The translations under genes and the position numbers were made by a program. From Aeromicrobium sp. 9AM (lineage in GTDB: Bacteria > Actinomycetota > Actinomycetes > Propionibacteriales > Nocardioidaceae): a DNA stretch of 64,000 bases. Positions 27,795-38,128 of this stretch are shown here, piece by piece. The stretch covers positions 2,491,832 through 2,555,831 of the forward strand of contig NZ_LR733304.1 in NCBI RefSeq assembly GCF_902506105.1, given 5' to 3'. Position 1 is the first letter of the stretch. The number at the start of each line of letters is the position of its first letter. Under the pieces are notes generated by a model, which saw nothing but the letters and a program-made list of their open reading frames with translations, made no database searches and had not been told where the DNA came from.

Positions 27795-30700
27795 TCAAGC
27801 AGGGCTCAGGACAAGCAGCAGGTCGCCGCCTTCGGCCTGGCGGGTGTCGCCGATGACGAGGCGAGAGACCGTGCCGGCGTTGGCGGTCGTGATCGAGGCC
27901 TCCATCTTCATGGCTTCGATCGTGGCGACGGTCTGCCCGGCCTCGACGGTGTCACCCTCGGCGACGATCGCGTGCACGACTCCTGCGAACGGGACCGCGA
28001 CGTGCTGCGGGTTGCCGGTGTCGGCCTTCTCGGACGCGGCGACCTTGGAGTCGACCGACCGGTCACGGATCTCGGTGGGTCGCAGCTGCCCGTTGATCGT
28101 GCCGAGCACGTTGCGCATGCCGCGCTCGTCGGCGTCACCGATGGCCTCGACGCCGAACAGCAGCAGGTTGCCCTCGGAGACCTCGACCTCGGTCTCGTCA
28201 CCACCACGCAGGCCGTAGAGGAAGGCGCCGGTCGGTACGGACGACAGGTCGCCGAACTCAGCCTGGGCCTTGTCGAAGTCCTGCGTCGGACCGGGGAACA
28301 GCAGCCGGTTGAGCGTGTGCCGGCGGTCGGCGGCGAGGCCGGCGCGGTCGTCGTCCGTGAGCTCGGTGACCTTGGGCTTGACGTTGCGGCCCTCGAGCGC
28401 CTTGGTGCGGAACGGCTCGGGCCAGCCACCGGGCGGGTCGCCGAGCTCTCCGGACAGGAAGCCGATGACCGACTCGGGGATGTCGAACGAGGCGGGGTCC
28501 TCGGCGAACGCCTTGGGGTCCGCGCCGACCGCGACGAGGTGCAGCGCGAGGTCGCCGACGACCTTGGACGACGGCGTCACCTTGACGACGTTGCCGAGGA
28601 TGTCGTTGGCCGCGGCGTACATGTCCTCGATCTGCTCGAACTTCTCGCCGAGCCCCAGGGCGATGGCCTGCTGGCGCAGGTTGGACAGCTGGCCGCCCGG
28701 GATCTCGTGGCGGTAGACCCGGCCGGTCGGCGCGGGCAGGCCCGACTCGAACGGCGCGTAGAGCCGGCGCGTGGCCTCCCAGTAGGGCTCGAGCGCGTTG
28801 ACCGCGTCGATGTCGAGGCCGGTCGTACGTTCGGAGTGATTCGTCGCCGCGACGAGCGCCGACATCGGCGGCTGGCTGGTCGTGCCGGCCAGGGCCGCGC
28901 TGGCGGCGTCGACCGCGTCGACACCGGCCTCGATCGCGGCGACCAAGGTCGCCAGCTGACCGCCGGGGGTGTCGTGGGTGTGCAGGTGCACCGGCAGGTC
29001 GAACCGCTCACGCAATGCGCGCACGAGCGTACGAGCGGCGGGCGCGCGCAGCAGTCCGGCCATGTCCTTGATGGCCAGCACGTGCGCACCGGCGTCGACG
29101 ATCCTGTCGGCGAGCTCGAGGTAGTAGTCGAGCGTGTAGAGCTTCTCGTCGGGGTTCGACAGGTCGGCGGTGTAGCAGAGGGCGACCTCGGCGACGGCCG
29201 TGCCGGTCGCGCGTACGGCCTCGATCGCCGGGCGCATCTGGTCGACGTCGTTGAGCGCGTCGAAGATGCGGAAGATGTCGATGCCGGTCTCGGCGGCCTC
29301 CTGCACGAACGCGTCGGTGACCTCGGTGGGGTAGGGCGTGTAGCCGACGGTGTTGCGGCCACGCAGCAGCATCTGCAAGCAGATGTTGGGGGCAGCCTCA
29401 CGCATCGCGGCGAGGCGGTCCCACGGGTCCTCCTTGAGGAAGCGCAGCGCCACGTCGTACGTCGCGCCGCCCCACGCCTCGATGCTCAACAGCTGCGGAG
29501 TCGTACGCGCGACGTACGGCGCGACCGTCACGAGGTCACGCGTGCGTACGCGGGTCGCGAGCAGCGACTGGTGCGCGTCGCGGAACGTCGTGTCGGTGAC
29601 GCCCACGGTGTCGCGCTGCCGGAGCGCCGCAGCGAACCCCTCGGGTCCGAGCTCCAGGAGGAGCTGGCGCGAGCCGTCAGGCGCCGGGGCGGACAGGTCG
29701 ACATCGGGCAGCTTGGTGCGCGGGTCGATCGCGGTCGGCGCGGCCCCGTTGGGCTTGTTGACCGTGACGTCGGCGAGCCAGGACAGGATCTTGCCGGCCG
29801 GATCGGACGCGCCGTGGGCGAGGAGCAGCTCGGGGTGCCCCTCGATGAACGTCGTCGTGACGTGGCCGGCGCGGAAGTCGGGGTTGGCGAGCAGACCCTT
29901 GAGGAACGGGATGTTGGTCGACACACCGCCGACGTGGAACTCGCCGAGAGCCCGCTCGGCCCGCGTCACCGCTGCCTCGAAGTCGCGGCCTCGGCACGTC
30001 AGCTTGGACAGCATCGAGTCGAAGTGCGCACTGACGACGGCGCCGGTGAACGTGGTGCCACCGTCGAGGCGTACGCCCGGACCGCCCGGCGAGCGGTAGG
30101 ACGTGATGGTGCCGGTGTCGGGACGGAAGCCGTTGGCCGGGTCCTCGGTCGTGATGCGGCACTGCAGCGCGAAGCCACGCGCCTTGATCGCCGACTGGTC
30201 GGCGAGGTCGAGCTCGGCCAGGCTGTCGCCGGCGGCGATGCGCATCTGCGCCTGCACGAGGTCGACGTTGGTGACCTCCTCGGTCACGGTGTGCTCGACC
30301 TGGATGCGCGGGTTCATCTCGATGAACACGTAGCGGCCGTCCGCACCGAGCAGGAACTCGACGGTGCCGGCGCACGAGTAGTTGATCGACTCGGCGAACT
30401 TCACCGCGTCGGCGCACATCGCCTTGCGGGTCGCCCGGTCGAGGTTGGGCGCCGGAGCGATCTCGACGACCTTCTGGTGCCGGCGCTGCACCGAGCAGTC
30501 GCGCTCCCGGAGGTGCACGACGTGGCCGGCCTGGTCAGCGAGGATCTGGACCTCGATGTGACGCGCGTCGACGACGGCTTCCTCGATGAAGCAGGTGGGA
30601 TCGCCGAACGCGCCGTCGGCCTCGCGCATCGCCGCCTCGATCGACTCACGCAGCTTGGCCGGATCGTCGACCCGGCGCATGCCGCGCCCACCGCCGCCGG

Positions 30701-31181
30701 CGACGGCCTTGACGAACAGCGGGTAGTTCAAGGTGTCCGAGGCGGTCATCAGCGCGTCGACGTCGGCCGACGGCTCGACCGAGTTGAGCGTCGGGACACC
30801 CGCAGCCTTGGCCGCCGCGATCGCCGACGCCTTGTTGCCGGTCAGCTCCAGGACCTGCCGCGGCGGTCCGATGAAGGTGATGCCGGCGCGCTCGCACGCC
30901 TCGGCGAGGTCGGGGTTCTCCGACAGGAAGCCGTAGCCCGGGTAGATCGCGTCGGCCCCGCACTGCACGGCCGCCTCGACGATCGCCTCGGGGTCGAGGT
31001 AGGCGCGCACGGGGTGACCGCGCTCGCCGATCTCGTACGCCTCGTCGGCGCGGACCCGGTGCTCCGAGCCCCGGTCCTCGTAGGGGAAGACGGCAACGGT
31101 CTGGGCGCCCAGCTCATGGGCAGCACGGATCGCCCTGATGGCGATTTCACCACGGTTGGCGACGAGAATCTTCTGGAACAA
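27795..31181 (-). CDS. pyc: pyruvate carboxylase
   Basis: An 1128-residue biotin enzyme that carboxylates pyruvate to oxaloacetate. Domain order: biotin carboxylase (1-450, with ATP-grasp loop KAVAGGGGRGMRRV and EMNPRIQVEHTVTEE), carboxyltransferase (about 525-800, opening GVTDTTFRDAHQSLLATRVRT with the metal-binding DAH), PYC-OADA/tetramerisation region, and the biotin carrier at the C-terminus with EAMKMEAS, biotinyl lysine near residue 1093. Length and arrangement match the one-polypeptide alpha4 PYC. It is monocistronic. It supplies oxaloacetate for the TCA cycle during growth on sugars or lactate. Confidence 0.97.
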   Translation of the reverse strand: MFQKILVANRGEIAIRAIRAAHELGAQTVAVFPYEDRGSEHRVRADEAYEIGERGHPVRAYLDPEAIVEAAVQCGADAIYPGYGFLSENPDLAEACERAGITFIGPPRQVLELTGNKASAIAAAKAAGVPTLNSVEPSADVDALMTASDTLNYPLFVKAVAGGGGRGMRRVDDPAKLRESIEAAMREADGAFGDPTCFIEEAVVDARHIEVQILADQAGHVVHLRERDCSVQRRHQKVVEIAPAPNLDRATRKAMCADAVKFAESINYSCAGTVEFLLGADGRYVFIEMNPRIQVEHTVTEEVTNVDLVQAQMRIAAGDSLAELDLADQSAIKARGFALQCRITTEDPANGFRPDTGTITSYRSPGGPGVRLDGGTTFTGAVVSAHFDSMLSKLTCRGRDFEAAVTRAERALGEFHVGGVSTNIPFLKGLLANPDFRAGHVTTTFIEGHPELLLAHGASDPAGKILSWLADVTVNKPNGAAPTAIDPRTKLPDVDLSAPAPDGSRQLLLELGPEGFAAALRQRDTVGVTDTTFRDAHQSLLATRVRTRDLVTVAPYVARTTPQLLSIEAWGGATYDVALRFLKEDPWDRLAAMREAAPNICLQMLLRGRNTVGYTPYPTEVTDAFVQEAAETGIDIFRIFDALNDVDQMRPAIEAVRATGTAVAEVALCYTADLSNPDEKLYTLDYYLELADRIVDAGAHVLAIKDMAGLLRAPAARTLVRALRERFDLPVHLHTHDTPGGQLATLVAAIEAGVDAVDAASAALAGTTSQPPMSALVAATNHSERTTGLDIDAVNALEPYWEATRRLYAPFESGLPAPTGRVYRHEIPGGQLSNLRQQAIALGLGEKFEQIEDMYAAANDILGNVVKVTPSSKVVGDLALHLVAVGADPKAFAEDPASFDIPESVIGFLSGELGDPPGGWPEPFRTKALEGRNVKPKVTELTDDDRAGLAADRRHTLNRLLFPGPTQDFDKAQAEFGDLSSVPTGAFLYGLRGGDETEVEVSEGNLLLFGVEAIGDADERGMRNVLGTINGQLRPTEIRDRSVDSKVAASEKADTGNPQHVAVPFAGVVHAIVAEGDTVEAGQTVATIEAMKMEASITTANAGTVSRLVIGDTRQAEGGDLLLVLSPA

Positions 31182-31284
31182 CGGGACAGTCCTTGCTCGG
31201 CGGAAGCGTCGAGGTCAACCTATCGTTCGCATGTTCCGGACACATTGCGAGGGTTCCCTCATGTTTGCAGGACCGACTGTCCCG
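31182..31284 (-). repeat. 10-bp inverted repeat spanning the pyc leader
   Basis: CGGGACAGTC (31182-31191) and GACTGTCCCG (31275-31284) are perfect complements 83 bases apart. Together they enclose the whole leader of pyc. Possible mRNA closing stem or operator pair; could be chance. Confidence 0.3.
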
Positions 31285-31300
31285 CAGCGTCCACCGAGCC

Positions 31301-31729
31301 TCAGTCGGGATTGCGGAACAGGTAGATGCCGACGGTCTTGCCGCTGACCGCGACCCGCTGGCCCGTGCTCACGAACTTGTCGGTCGTCTCCTCGCCGGTG
31401 ACCTGGTAGACGTACCCGACGTGCTCGAGCCTCCAGCCCAGTGCCTCGATCTCCCCGAGGGTGCCGAGGTGGGACGACGACCGGGTCTCCGTACCGGTTG
31501 CCTCGCCGAAGGTCGCCGAGCCGGACGTCATGCCGACGTCGAGCTGCACCTCGTAGAACCGAAGCCCGGCTTGCTTGGCCACCTCGGCCTGTCCGACCGG
31601 CCCGGCGATGCGCTTCTGCTCGGCCGCTTCGACGGCCGCCGCCTGCAGCGCCTCCTGCCGGGCGGCTTCGACCCGCTCCCGCTCGGCCTTCTCGGCGGCC
31701 TTCTCCTCGTCGGACTTGAACATCCCCAT
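31301..31729 (-). CDS. hypothetical protein with N-terminal coiled coil and DUF4177-like domain
   Basis: Start at the ATG at 31729 (MGMFKSDEEKAAEKAERERV) with GAGGAG upstream. The 142-residue product has a charged coiled-coil N-terminus (1-45) and a compact alpha/beta C-terminal part (RFYEVQLDVGMTSGSATFGE, then LGEIEALGWRLEHVGYVYQV, then TDKFVSTGQRVAVSGKTVGIYLFRN). Similar short actinobacterial proteins with a closing SGTTVGYYLF-like strand are common, but their role is unknown to me. No signal peptide or membrane segment. Confidence 0.75.
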   Translation of the reverse strand: MGMFKSDEEKAAEKAERERVEAARQEALQAAAVEAAEQKRIAGPVGQAEVAKQAGLRFYEVQLDVGMTSGSATFGEATGTETRSSSHLGTLGEIEALGWRLEHVGYVYQVTGEETTDKFVSTGQRVAVSGKTVGIYLFRNPD

Positions 31730-31833
31730 GACCACTCCTCGCTCGACAGGAAATGACACTAGCGACCCGGGCAAGCAGGGATATGCTGACCCGGACGCGT
31801 CTCGACCGGAGCGCGATGACGAGAGGAGTGACC

Positions 31834-31893
31834 ATGACCGATCTTGCGATCGACCTTGCCCGCACCTCTCTCATCGAGGTCGCCTGCCACTGA
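31834..31893 (+). CDS. 19-residue leader peptide upstream of the RIO kinase
   Basis: An ORF of 20 codons starting at the ATG at 31834, preceded by a strong AGGAG six bases away, encodes MTDLAIDLARTSLIEVACH. TATGCT at 31782-31787 is a possible -10. Its last codons and stop lie in a hairpin, and the kinase starts 33 bases later with its own ribosome site. Good start signal, tiny product and overlap with an RNA structure fit a regulatory uORF. Cysteine-sensing uORFs in actinobacteria usually have several Cys codons; this has one (followed by His), so the sensed signal is not clear. Confidence 0.6.
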   Translation: MTDLAIDLARTSLIEVACH

Positions 31894-31907
31894 CACGCGG
31901 CGACCTC
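31876..31907 (+). promoter_or_regulatory. hairpin overlapping the leader-peptide stop codon
   Basis: GAGGTCGCC (31876-31884) pairs perfectly with GGCGACCTC (31899-31907) around a 14-base loop that contains the leader stop codon (31891-31893). The right arm ends in ACCTCC, which could instead pair with the kinase ribosome site GGAG at 31914-31917, giving two exclusive folds. There is no T-run, so translational control is more likely than termination. Confidence 0.6.
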
Positions 31908-31926
31908 CGGTTCTGGAGATCACCAC

Positions 31927-32751
31927 ATGTCACACGACGACAGCTTCGCCCCTTTCTACGTCCCCGTCACCGAGCCCGGTGACGACGAGCGTTGGTCCAC
32001 GTGGCCGGCCACGATGCCGACCGAGCGCGGACCCCACCCCCATCCGGACTGGCTCGTCACGTCGGCCGCCGCGATCGACACCGAGCTCGGCGTCGTCAAG
32101 ACCGGCAAGGAGGCCGACGTCCACCTGATCCGGCGCGCCGTGCCGGACGATCCGACGCAGTCGGTCCTGCTCGCCGCCAAGCGCTATCGCGGTCCGGGCA
32201 CCAGCGACTTCCACCGCTCGGCCGACTATCAGGAGGGGCGGCGCGTGCAGAACACACGCGACGCCCGCGCCGTCAGCAAGGGCTCCCGCTACGGACGGGC
32301 GGTCTCGGCGAGCCTGTGGGCGTACGCCGAGTTCGAGTCACTGTGCAGGATGTATGAGCTCGGCGCCGCGGTTCCCTATCCCGTCCAGGTCCAGGGCACC
32401 GAGATCCTGATGGAGTTCATCGGCCACGACAGCGTCGCCGCGGCGCGTCTCGCCCAGGTGCGCGCGTCACGGGCGACCCTCGCCGACTACTTCGACCAGG
32501 TCGTCGAGATCATGCGGACGTTCTCGCGCGCCGGCAACGTCCACGGCGACCTCTCGCCGTACAACCTGCTGGTCCATGCCGATCGCGTCGTCGTGATCGA
32601 CCTCCCGCAGCTCGTCGACATCGTCAGCAACCCGCACGCGATGTCTCTGCTCGAGCGCGACTGCCGCAACGTCTGCGCGTGGTTCACTCGACGTGGCGTC
32701 GAACGCGACGAGGGCACACTGTTCGCCGAGCTGATCGCGGAGGTGTTCTGA
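31927..32751 (+). CDS. RIO-type atypical serine kinase
   Basis: A 274-residue RIO1-family protein kinase/ATPase. Visible are the RIO flexible loop VVKTGKEADVHLIRRAV (about 56-72), the ATP lysine in LLAAKRYRG, the catalytic loop NVHGDLSPYNLLV (Asp about 204) and the metal motif VVIDLPQLVD (Asp about 219). It lacks the eukaryotic activation segment, as RIO kinases do. Bacterial RIO proteins are poorly understood; the eukaryotic ones act in ribosome maturation. A GGAG ribosome site precedes the ATG at 31927. The preceding leader ORF/hairpin suggests control at translation. The gene converges with hspR. Confidence 0.88.
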   Translation: MSHDDSFAPFYVPVTEPGDDERWSTWPATMPTERGPHPHPDWLVTSAAAIDTELGVVKTGKEADVHLIRRAVPDDPTQSVLLAAKRYRGPGTSDFHRSADYQEGRRVQNTRDARAVSKGSRYGRAVSASLWAYAEFESLCRMYELGAAVPYPVQVQGTEILMEFIGHDSVAAARLAQVRASRATLADYFDQVVEIMRTFSRAGNVHGDLSPYNLLVHADRVVVIDLPQLVDIVSNPHAMSLLERDCRNVCAWFTRRGVERDEGTLFAELIAEVF

Positions 32752-32792
32752 GCGACGGTCAGACCCGATGGACGCGCGTGCCGCGTCGAGGT

Positions 32793-33176
32793 CTAGCGGC
32801 GCTTCTTGTGCCAGATCACGACGTGCTGGTCGGCGATCAGGGCCGGCAGGTTCTGCGGGAGCTTGGACTGCGCGAGCTCGGCCTGGAGCTCGGCGACCTT
32901 CTCCTGCAGCGCCAGCACCTGGTTCTCGAGCTCGATGACGCGCTTGACGCCCTCGAGGCCGAGGCCCTCCGCGGTGAGCCGCGCGACGGTGCGCAGCAGC
33001 TCGATGTCGCGCAACGAGTAGCGGCGCCCACCGCCGCCCGTACGCCCGGGAGCCACGAGGCCCAGCCGGTCGTACGTGCGCAGGGTCTGCGGGTGCAGAC
33101 CCGACAGCTCGGCCGCCACGCTGATCACGAAGACCTTGGCCTCGGGCCCCGGAGGGCTGAAGGGAGTGGAGCTCAT
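32793..33176 (-). CDS. hspR: HspR, MerR-family heat-shock repressor
   Basis: A 127-residue MerR-type regulator. The winged helix-turn-helix (about 15-62) reads FVISVAAELSGLHPQTLRTYDRLGLVAPGRTGGGGRRYS, diagnostic for HspR, followed by a coiled coil (ENQVLALQEKVAELQAELAQ) and a basic tail (HKKRR). HspR represses dnaK and clpB operons with DnaK as co-repressor. Its start overlaps the dnaJ stop by one base (TGATG), making it the last gene of dnaK-grpE-dnaJ-hspR. Matching operators are seen before dnaK (36873-36893) and clpB (8977-8997), so self-regulation through its own operon is expected. Confidence 0.95.
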   Translation of the reverse strand: MSSTPFSPPGPEAKVFVISVAAELSGLHPQTLRTYDRLGLVAPGRTGGGGRRYSLRDIELLRTVARLTAEGLGLEGVKRVIELENQVLALQEKVAELQAELAQSKLPQNLPALIADQHVVIWHKKRR

Positions 33177-34300
33177 CAGGTCACCGCCTCGAACAGTCCG
33201 TCACGTGGCGAGGATGCGCCACGCAGCTCACGCAGGGTCTCGATCGCGGCCTTCTCCTCGTCGGAGAGCTCGGTCGGGACCTGCACCTCGACCGTGACCA
33301 GCAGGTCACCGTGGCCGCCGGCCTTCTTGAGGCCGCCCTTGCCGGTGGCCCGGAACGTCCGCCCGTTGGGCGTGCCGGCCGGGATCTTGATGCGTACGGG
33401 TGGTCCGTCGAGAGTCGGCACCTGGATCTGCGCGCCTAGTGCGGCCTCGTCGAACGAGACCGGAACCGTGATCGTCAGGTGCTCGCCCTTGCGGCCGAAC
33501 AGCTGGTGCGGCTCGACGTGCACCACGAGGAACAGGTCGCCGGCCGGACCGCCGGCATCGCCCTTGCCACCCTTGCCCTTGAGCCGGATGCGCTGGCCGT
33601 CCTTGACGCCTGCGGGCACCTTGACGTTGAGCGTGCGGCTCGACGGCGCCCGTCCGGAGCCGCGGCAGACGTCGCACGGATGCTCGACGATGAGCCCGCG
33701 ACCGCGGCACTGGTCGCACGGCTCGGTCATCGCGAACAGGCCGCCTGCGGCACCGGTCTGCATGCCGCTGCCCTGGCACTTGCTGCACACCTTGGGCACC
33801 GTGCCGGGACGGGCGCCGGTGCCGTGGCAGTTGGCGCAGGCCTCGTCACTCGTCATCCGCAACGGGAGGGTCGCACCCTCGACGGCCTGCTCGAACGTGA
33901 TGGTCGCCTCGGTCTCGAGGTCGTCGCCCTTGCGCGGCTGCGGCTGGCGCTGACGGCCACGACCGCGCCCGCCGAACAATCCGCCGAGCAGGTCGCTGAC
34001 GTCGAAGTCGGGCTGGCCGGGCCCGCCCGGGGGACGGAACCCGGCGTTGCCACCACGGAACTGCCCGAACAGCGTGCGCTGCTCGTCGTACTCCTTGCGC
34101 TTGTCCTTCGACGACAGCACGGCGTAGGCCTCGGAGACCTCCTTGAAGCGCTCCTCGGCCGCCTTGTTGCCGGGGTTGGAGTCAGGGTGGTTGTCGCGGG
34201 CGAGCTTGCGGTACGCCTTCTTGATCTCGTCCTGCGACGCGTCCTTCTTGACGCCGAGGACCTTGTAGAAGTCCTTGGTCGCCCAGTCACTGGCTGCCAT
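33176..34300 (-). CDS. dnaJ: DnaJ co-chaperone
   Basis: A 374-residue type I Hsp40. The J domain carries HPD at residues 38-40 ([12 protein letters not shown]). A Gly/Phe region ([25 protein letters not shown]) follows. Four CxxCxGxG zinc repeats come next ([32 protein letters not shown]), then the C-terminal client-binding domains and a tail. It stimulates DnaK ATPase and delivers clients. An AGGAGG site precedes the ATG, 16 nt after grpE. This is the DnaJ1 of the operon; actinobacteria commonly have a second copy elsewhere. Confidence 0.97.
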   Translation of the reverse strand: MAASDWATKDFYKVLGVKKDASQDEIKKAYRKLARDNHPDSNPGNKAAEERFKEVSEAYAVLSSKDKRKEYDEQRTLFGQFRGGNAGFRPPGGPGQPDFDVSDLLGGLFGGRGRGRQRQPQPRKGDDLETEATITFEQAVEGATLPLRMTSDEACANCHGTGARPGTVPKVCSKCQGSGMQTGAAGGLFAMTEPCDQCRGRGLIVEHPCDVCRGSGRAPSSRTLNVKVPAGVKDGQRIRLKGKGGKGDAGGPAGDLFLVVHVEPHQLFGRKGEHLTITVPVSFDEAALGAQIQVPTLDGPPVRIKIPAGTPNGRTFRATGKGGLKKAGGHGDLLVTVEVQVPTELSDEEKAAIETLRELRGASSPRDGLFEAVT

Positions 34301-34316
34301 CCCTGCCTCCTAACCT

Positions 34317-34948
34317 CTACTCGTCGGGCGCTTCGTCCGTGAGGACGTCCTGCTCTGCTTCCTGATCATGCCCGGTCCCTGAGCCTGTCGAAGGGTCTTC
34401 AGGTGCCACTGCTGCGGCCGGGTCCACCACGCCGACAGTCGCCGGGCGGAGCACCCGCTCGCCGTGCTTGTAGCCCGTACGCATGACGCTGTGCACCGTC
34501 GTCGTCTCGACCTCGGCGGACTCGCCTGCGTGGAACACCGCCTCGTGGTGCGCGGGGTCGAAGGGCTCGCCCTCGGCCCCGAACGCCTGCAGCTTGTGCT
34601 TGGCCACGGCCTGCTGCAGCGCGTCGGCGACGGCCTTGAAGCCGCCCTCGAGCTCGCCGTGCTCGTCGGCCCGGGCGATGTCGTCGAGCACCGTCAGCAA
34701 CGACTGCAGCACCGCGGCCTCACCCTGAGCGCGTACGAGCTCACGGTCGCGGTCGACGCGACGCTTGTAGTTGACGTACTCCGCCTGGAGCCGCTGGAGG
34801 TCGGCCGTACGTTCGGCCAGCTGCTCCTCCAGGGTCGGCTCCTTGGACGTTTCCGGCTCGGCCGGGGTTTCGACAGGCTCAACCGGCGTCTCGCCGGCTG
34901 AGCTTGTCGAAGCCTCCTGCTCGGGGGCCGAGCCCTCGTCGGGCTGGG

Positions 34949-34952
<4 letters not shown>
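34317..34952 (-). CDS. grpE: GrpE nucleotide-exchange factor
   Basis: A 211-residue GrpE. It starts at a GTG whose GTGA overlaps the dnaK stop, so translation is coupled. The core is the long N-terminal coiled coil ([31 protein letters not shown], about 42-72) and the C-terminal beta-wing ([12 protein letters not shown] through [21 protein letters not shown], about 129-177). Both termini are low-complexity and contain sequence derived from palindromic repeat elements ([16 protein letters not shown] near 15-30; [11 protein letters not shown] near 188-198), so they appear to have absorbed repeats in frame. It releases ADP from DnaK. Confidence 0.96.
34372..34394. repeat. single arm of the same REP-like element at the 3' end of grpE
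   Basis: The stretch contains GTCCCTGAGCCTGTCGAAGG (34375-34394), the one-arm form of the same family (TTCGACAGGCTCAGGGAC on the other strand). It encodes part of the disordered C-terminus of GrpE (PSTGSGTG). Confidence 0.6.
34869..34911. repeat. REP-like palindrome translated within grpE (N-terminal part)
   Basis: TTCGACAGGCTCAACCGGCG (34869-34888) and CGCCGGCTGAGCTTGTCGAA (34892-34911) are inverted with 18 of 20 positions matching. TTCGACA(A/G)GCTCA sequences are a recurrent intergenic palindrome in many actinobacterial genomes. Here it is read through as [16 protein letters not shown] residues in the N-terminus of GrpE. Confidence 0.7.
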
Positions 34953-36817
<1,865 letters not shown>

Positions 36818-36872
36818 GGTGTTTCCTCCTGCTGTTGGGTGCTGTGATGGTTCAAGAATGTGTGTCAACTGA

Positions 36873-36893
36873 CTTGAGTCTGATGTTATCAAC
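36873..36893 (-). promoter_or_regulatory. HAIR-like HspR operator of dnaK
   Basis: CTTGAGT (36873-36879), seven bases, TATCAAC (36887-36893) on the top strand. It matches consensus CTTGAGT-N7-ACTCAAG with all seven bases in the left arm and four of seven in the right (TATCAAC vs ACTCAAG). The clpB site has the identical right arm and spacing. TTGACA on the coding strand at about 36868-36863 may be the -35. Confidence 0.8.
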
Positions 36894-36951
36894 TTTGATC
36901 AAGGCCGATTCATTCCGGGTCTCGTTGGCGAAATCAGATACGTTTCGGAAC

Positions 36952-37536
36952 ATGAGGTCTCCTGTCCGCTCGGCCGCCGTCGCCGCGATGCTGCTCGCGA
37001 CGCTCGCCGCCTGCTCCGGGAGCGGGTCCGACCAGGGCACCCCCAAGCCCGCGCCGTCCTTGACCAGCGCGACACCGTTGAGCGCCGAGCCGGCCGACGG
37101 CGACGACATCTCCAACGACGACTTCAGCTACGCGGTGCCCGAGGGCTGGGCGCAGTCCGAGGAGACCCGCGCGGCCTCGCTGGCCGTGGATGTGAAGGAC
37201 CAGGACGAGTTCCCCGACCACATGTACGTCATCACGTACGACTCGCTGGTCGGTCTCGAGGGCGCCGACCGCGATGCTGCGGCCGAGGAGCTCCTGGCCG
37301 ATGACAGTGCGACCCACATCAAGACGCACGACCCGGTGCAGGTCGATGGCGAGTCGGCGGTCCACACCAGCGCCTACGTCGAGCTCAGCGAGCCGAAGTA
37401 CCGCATCGAGCAGTACGCCGTGGTGCACGACGACAAGGGCTACGTCATCACGTTCTCGTTCAGCCCTGACGTCCCGAGGTCGGAGCGCGACACGATCAGC
37501 GAGTCGGTCCTCACGACCTGGAAATGGCAGTCCTGA
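36952..37536 (+). CDS. lipoprotein of unknown function
   Basis: Start at the ATG at 36952 (MRSPVRSAAVAAMLLATLAAC), a lipobox-bearing signal peptide (LATLAAC, Cys21). The 194-residue product then has a Ser/Pro/Thr linker and a domain (SNDDFSYAVPEGWAQSEETRAAS through AVVHDDKGYVITFSFSP) that resembles PsbP/DUF1795-type lipoproteins by its FSYAVPEGW opening and the GYVITFSF strand. Function unknown. TACGTT ends seven bases before the ATG with no ribosome site, so it appears leaderless. First of three same-strand leaderless genes. Confidence 0.8.
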   Translation: MRSPVRSAAVAAMLLATLAACSGSGSDQGTPKPAPSLTSATPLSAEPADGDDISNDDFSYAVPEGWAQSEETRAASLAVDVKDQDEFPDHMYVITYDSLVGLEGADRDAAAEELLADDSATHIKTHDPVQVDGESAVHTSAYVELSEPKYRIEQYAVVHDDKGYVITFSFSPDVPRSERDTISESVLTTWKWQS

Positions 37537-37582
37537 CCCAGCACCTGTGACCGTGCACCGGACGGGGGTCTACTGTGACCGC

Positions 37583-38074
37583 ATGAATGACGCCGAGGAC
37601 CGCAGCGACGCCTGGGCACGGGCTGCCCACGAGCTGGTCACCGAGACCGCGTCACGCCAGATCTCGCGGGACATCGCCCACCTGGCCGAGATCGAGGTCG
37701 ACAGCCACGGCATCCACGCGGTGTCGCCGCCGGAGGGCTACCAGGCGCCGCGGTCGGGTGTGATCACGACACACGTGCTCGCGCGGTCGCGCGACGTTCC
37801 GGAGGCCACGGTCGAGACCCGGGTCGCCGTCTGGGTCGCCAAGGAGTCCAACGAGCCCGCCGTGCTGCTCACGAGGGTCGGCAGCGACCGGGTCCTCGAG
37901 CTCTCGGCGGCCGACCTCGAGCCCGAGCCGAGTGCCCAGGCCCGGAGCCAGGTCAACGACTACGTCGCGGTCGTCATCGCGCACATGGTCTCGTCGCTCA
38001 ACGCGGCGATGCAGCGCACGTACGGTCATGAGTCCGACGCCCCGGACGTCGCCGAGTACGACCGTAACGCCTGA
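37583..38074 (+). CDS. hypothetical cytoplasmic protein (163 aa)
   Basis: Start at the ATG at 37583, six bases after TACTGT (37571-37576), so leaderless. The 163-residue product has a helical N-terminus (DAWARAAHELVTETASRQISRDIAHLAE), a beta-rich middle (GVITTHVLARSRDVPEATVETRVAVWVAKESNEPAVLLTRVG) and a helical end (QVNDYVAVVIAHMVSSLNAAMQRT). No signal peptide. I do not recognise a family. It lies 46 nt after the lipoprotein gene. Confidence 0.65.
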   Translation: MNDAEDRSDAWARAAHELVTETASRQISRDIAHLAEIEVDSHGIHAVSPPEGYQAPRSGVITTHVLARSRDVPEATVETRVAVWVAKESNEPAVLLTRVGSDRVLELSAADLEPEPSAQARSQVNDYVAVVIAHMVSSLNAAMQRTYGHESDAPDVAEYDRNA

Positions 38075-38128
38075 CACGTTTTCACGGTTCGCCGGACAGC
38101 CGGAGCGCGCCGCCACTAGGTTTCGGGC

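Noticed and set aside
27972-31325. Very long open frame (over 1100 codons) antisense to pyruvate carboxylase
   Set aside because: High-GC codon bias in pyc leaves the opposite strand free of stops; composition is Arg/Val/Gly/Asp-rich without any family motif, and pyc is certain.
31876-31907. Hairpin before the RIO kinase as an intrinsic terminator
   Set aside because: No T-run follows and the stem spans the end of a translated leader; a translational element fits better.
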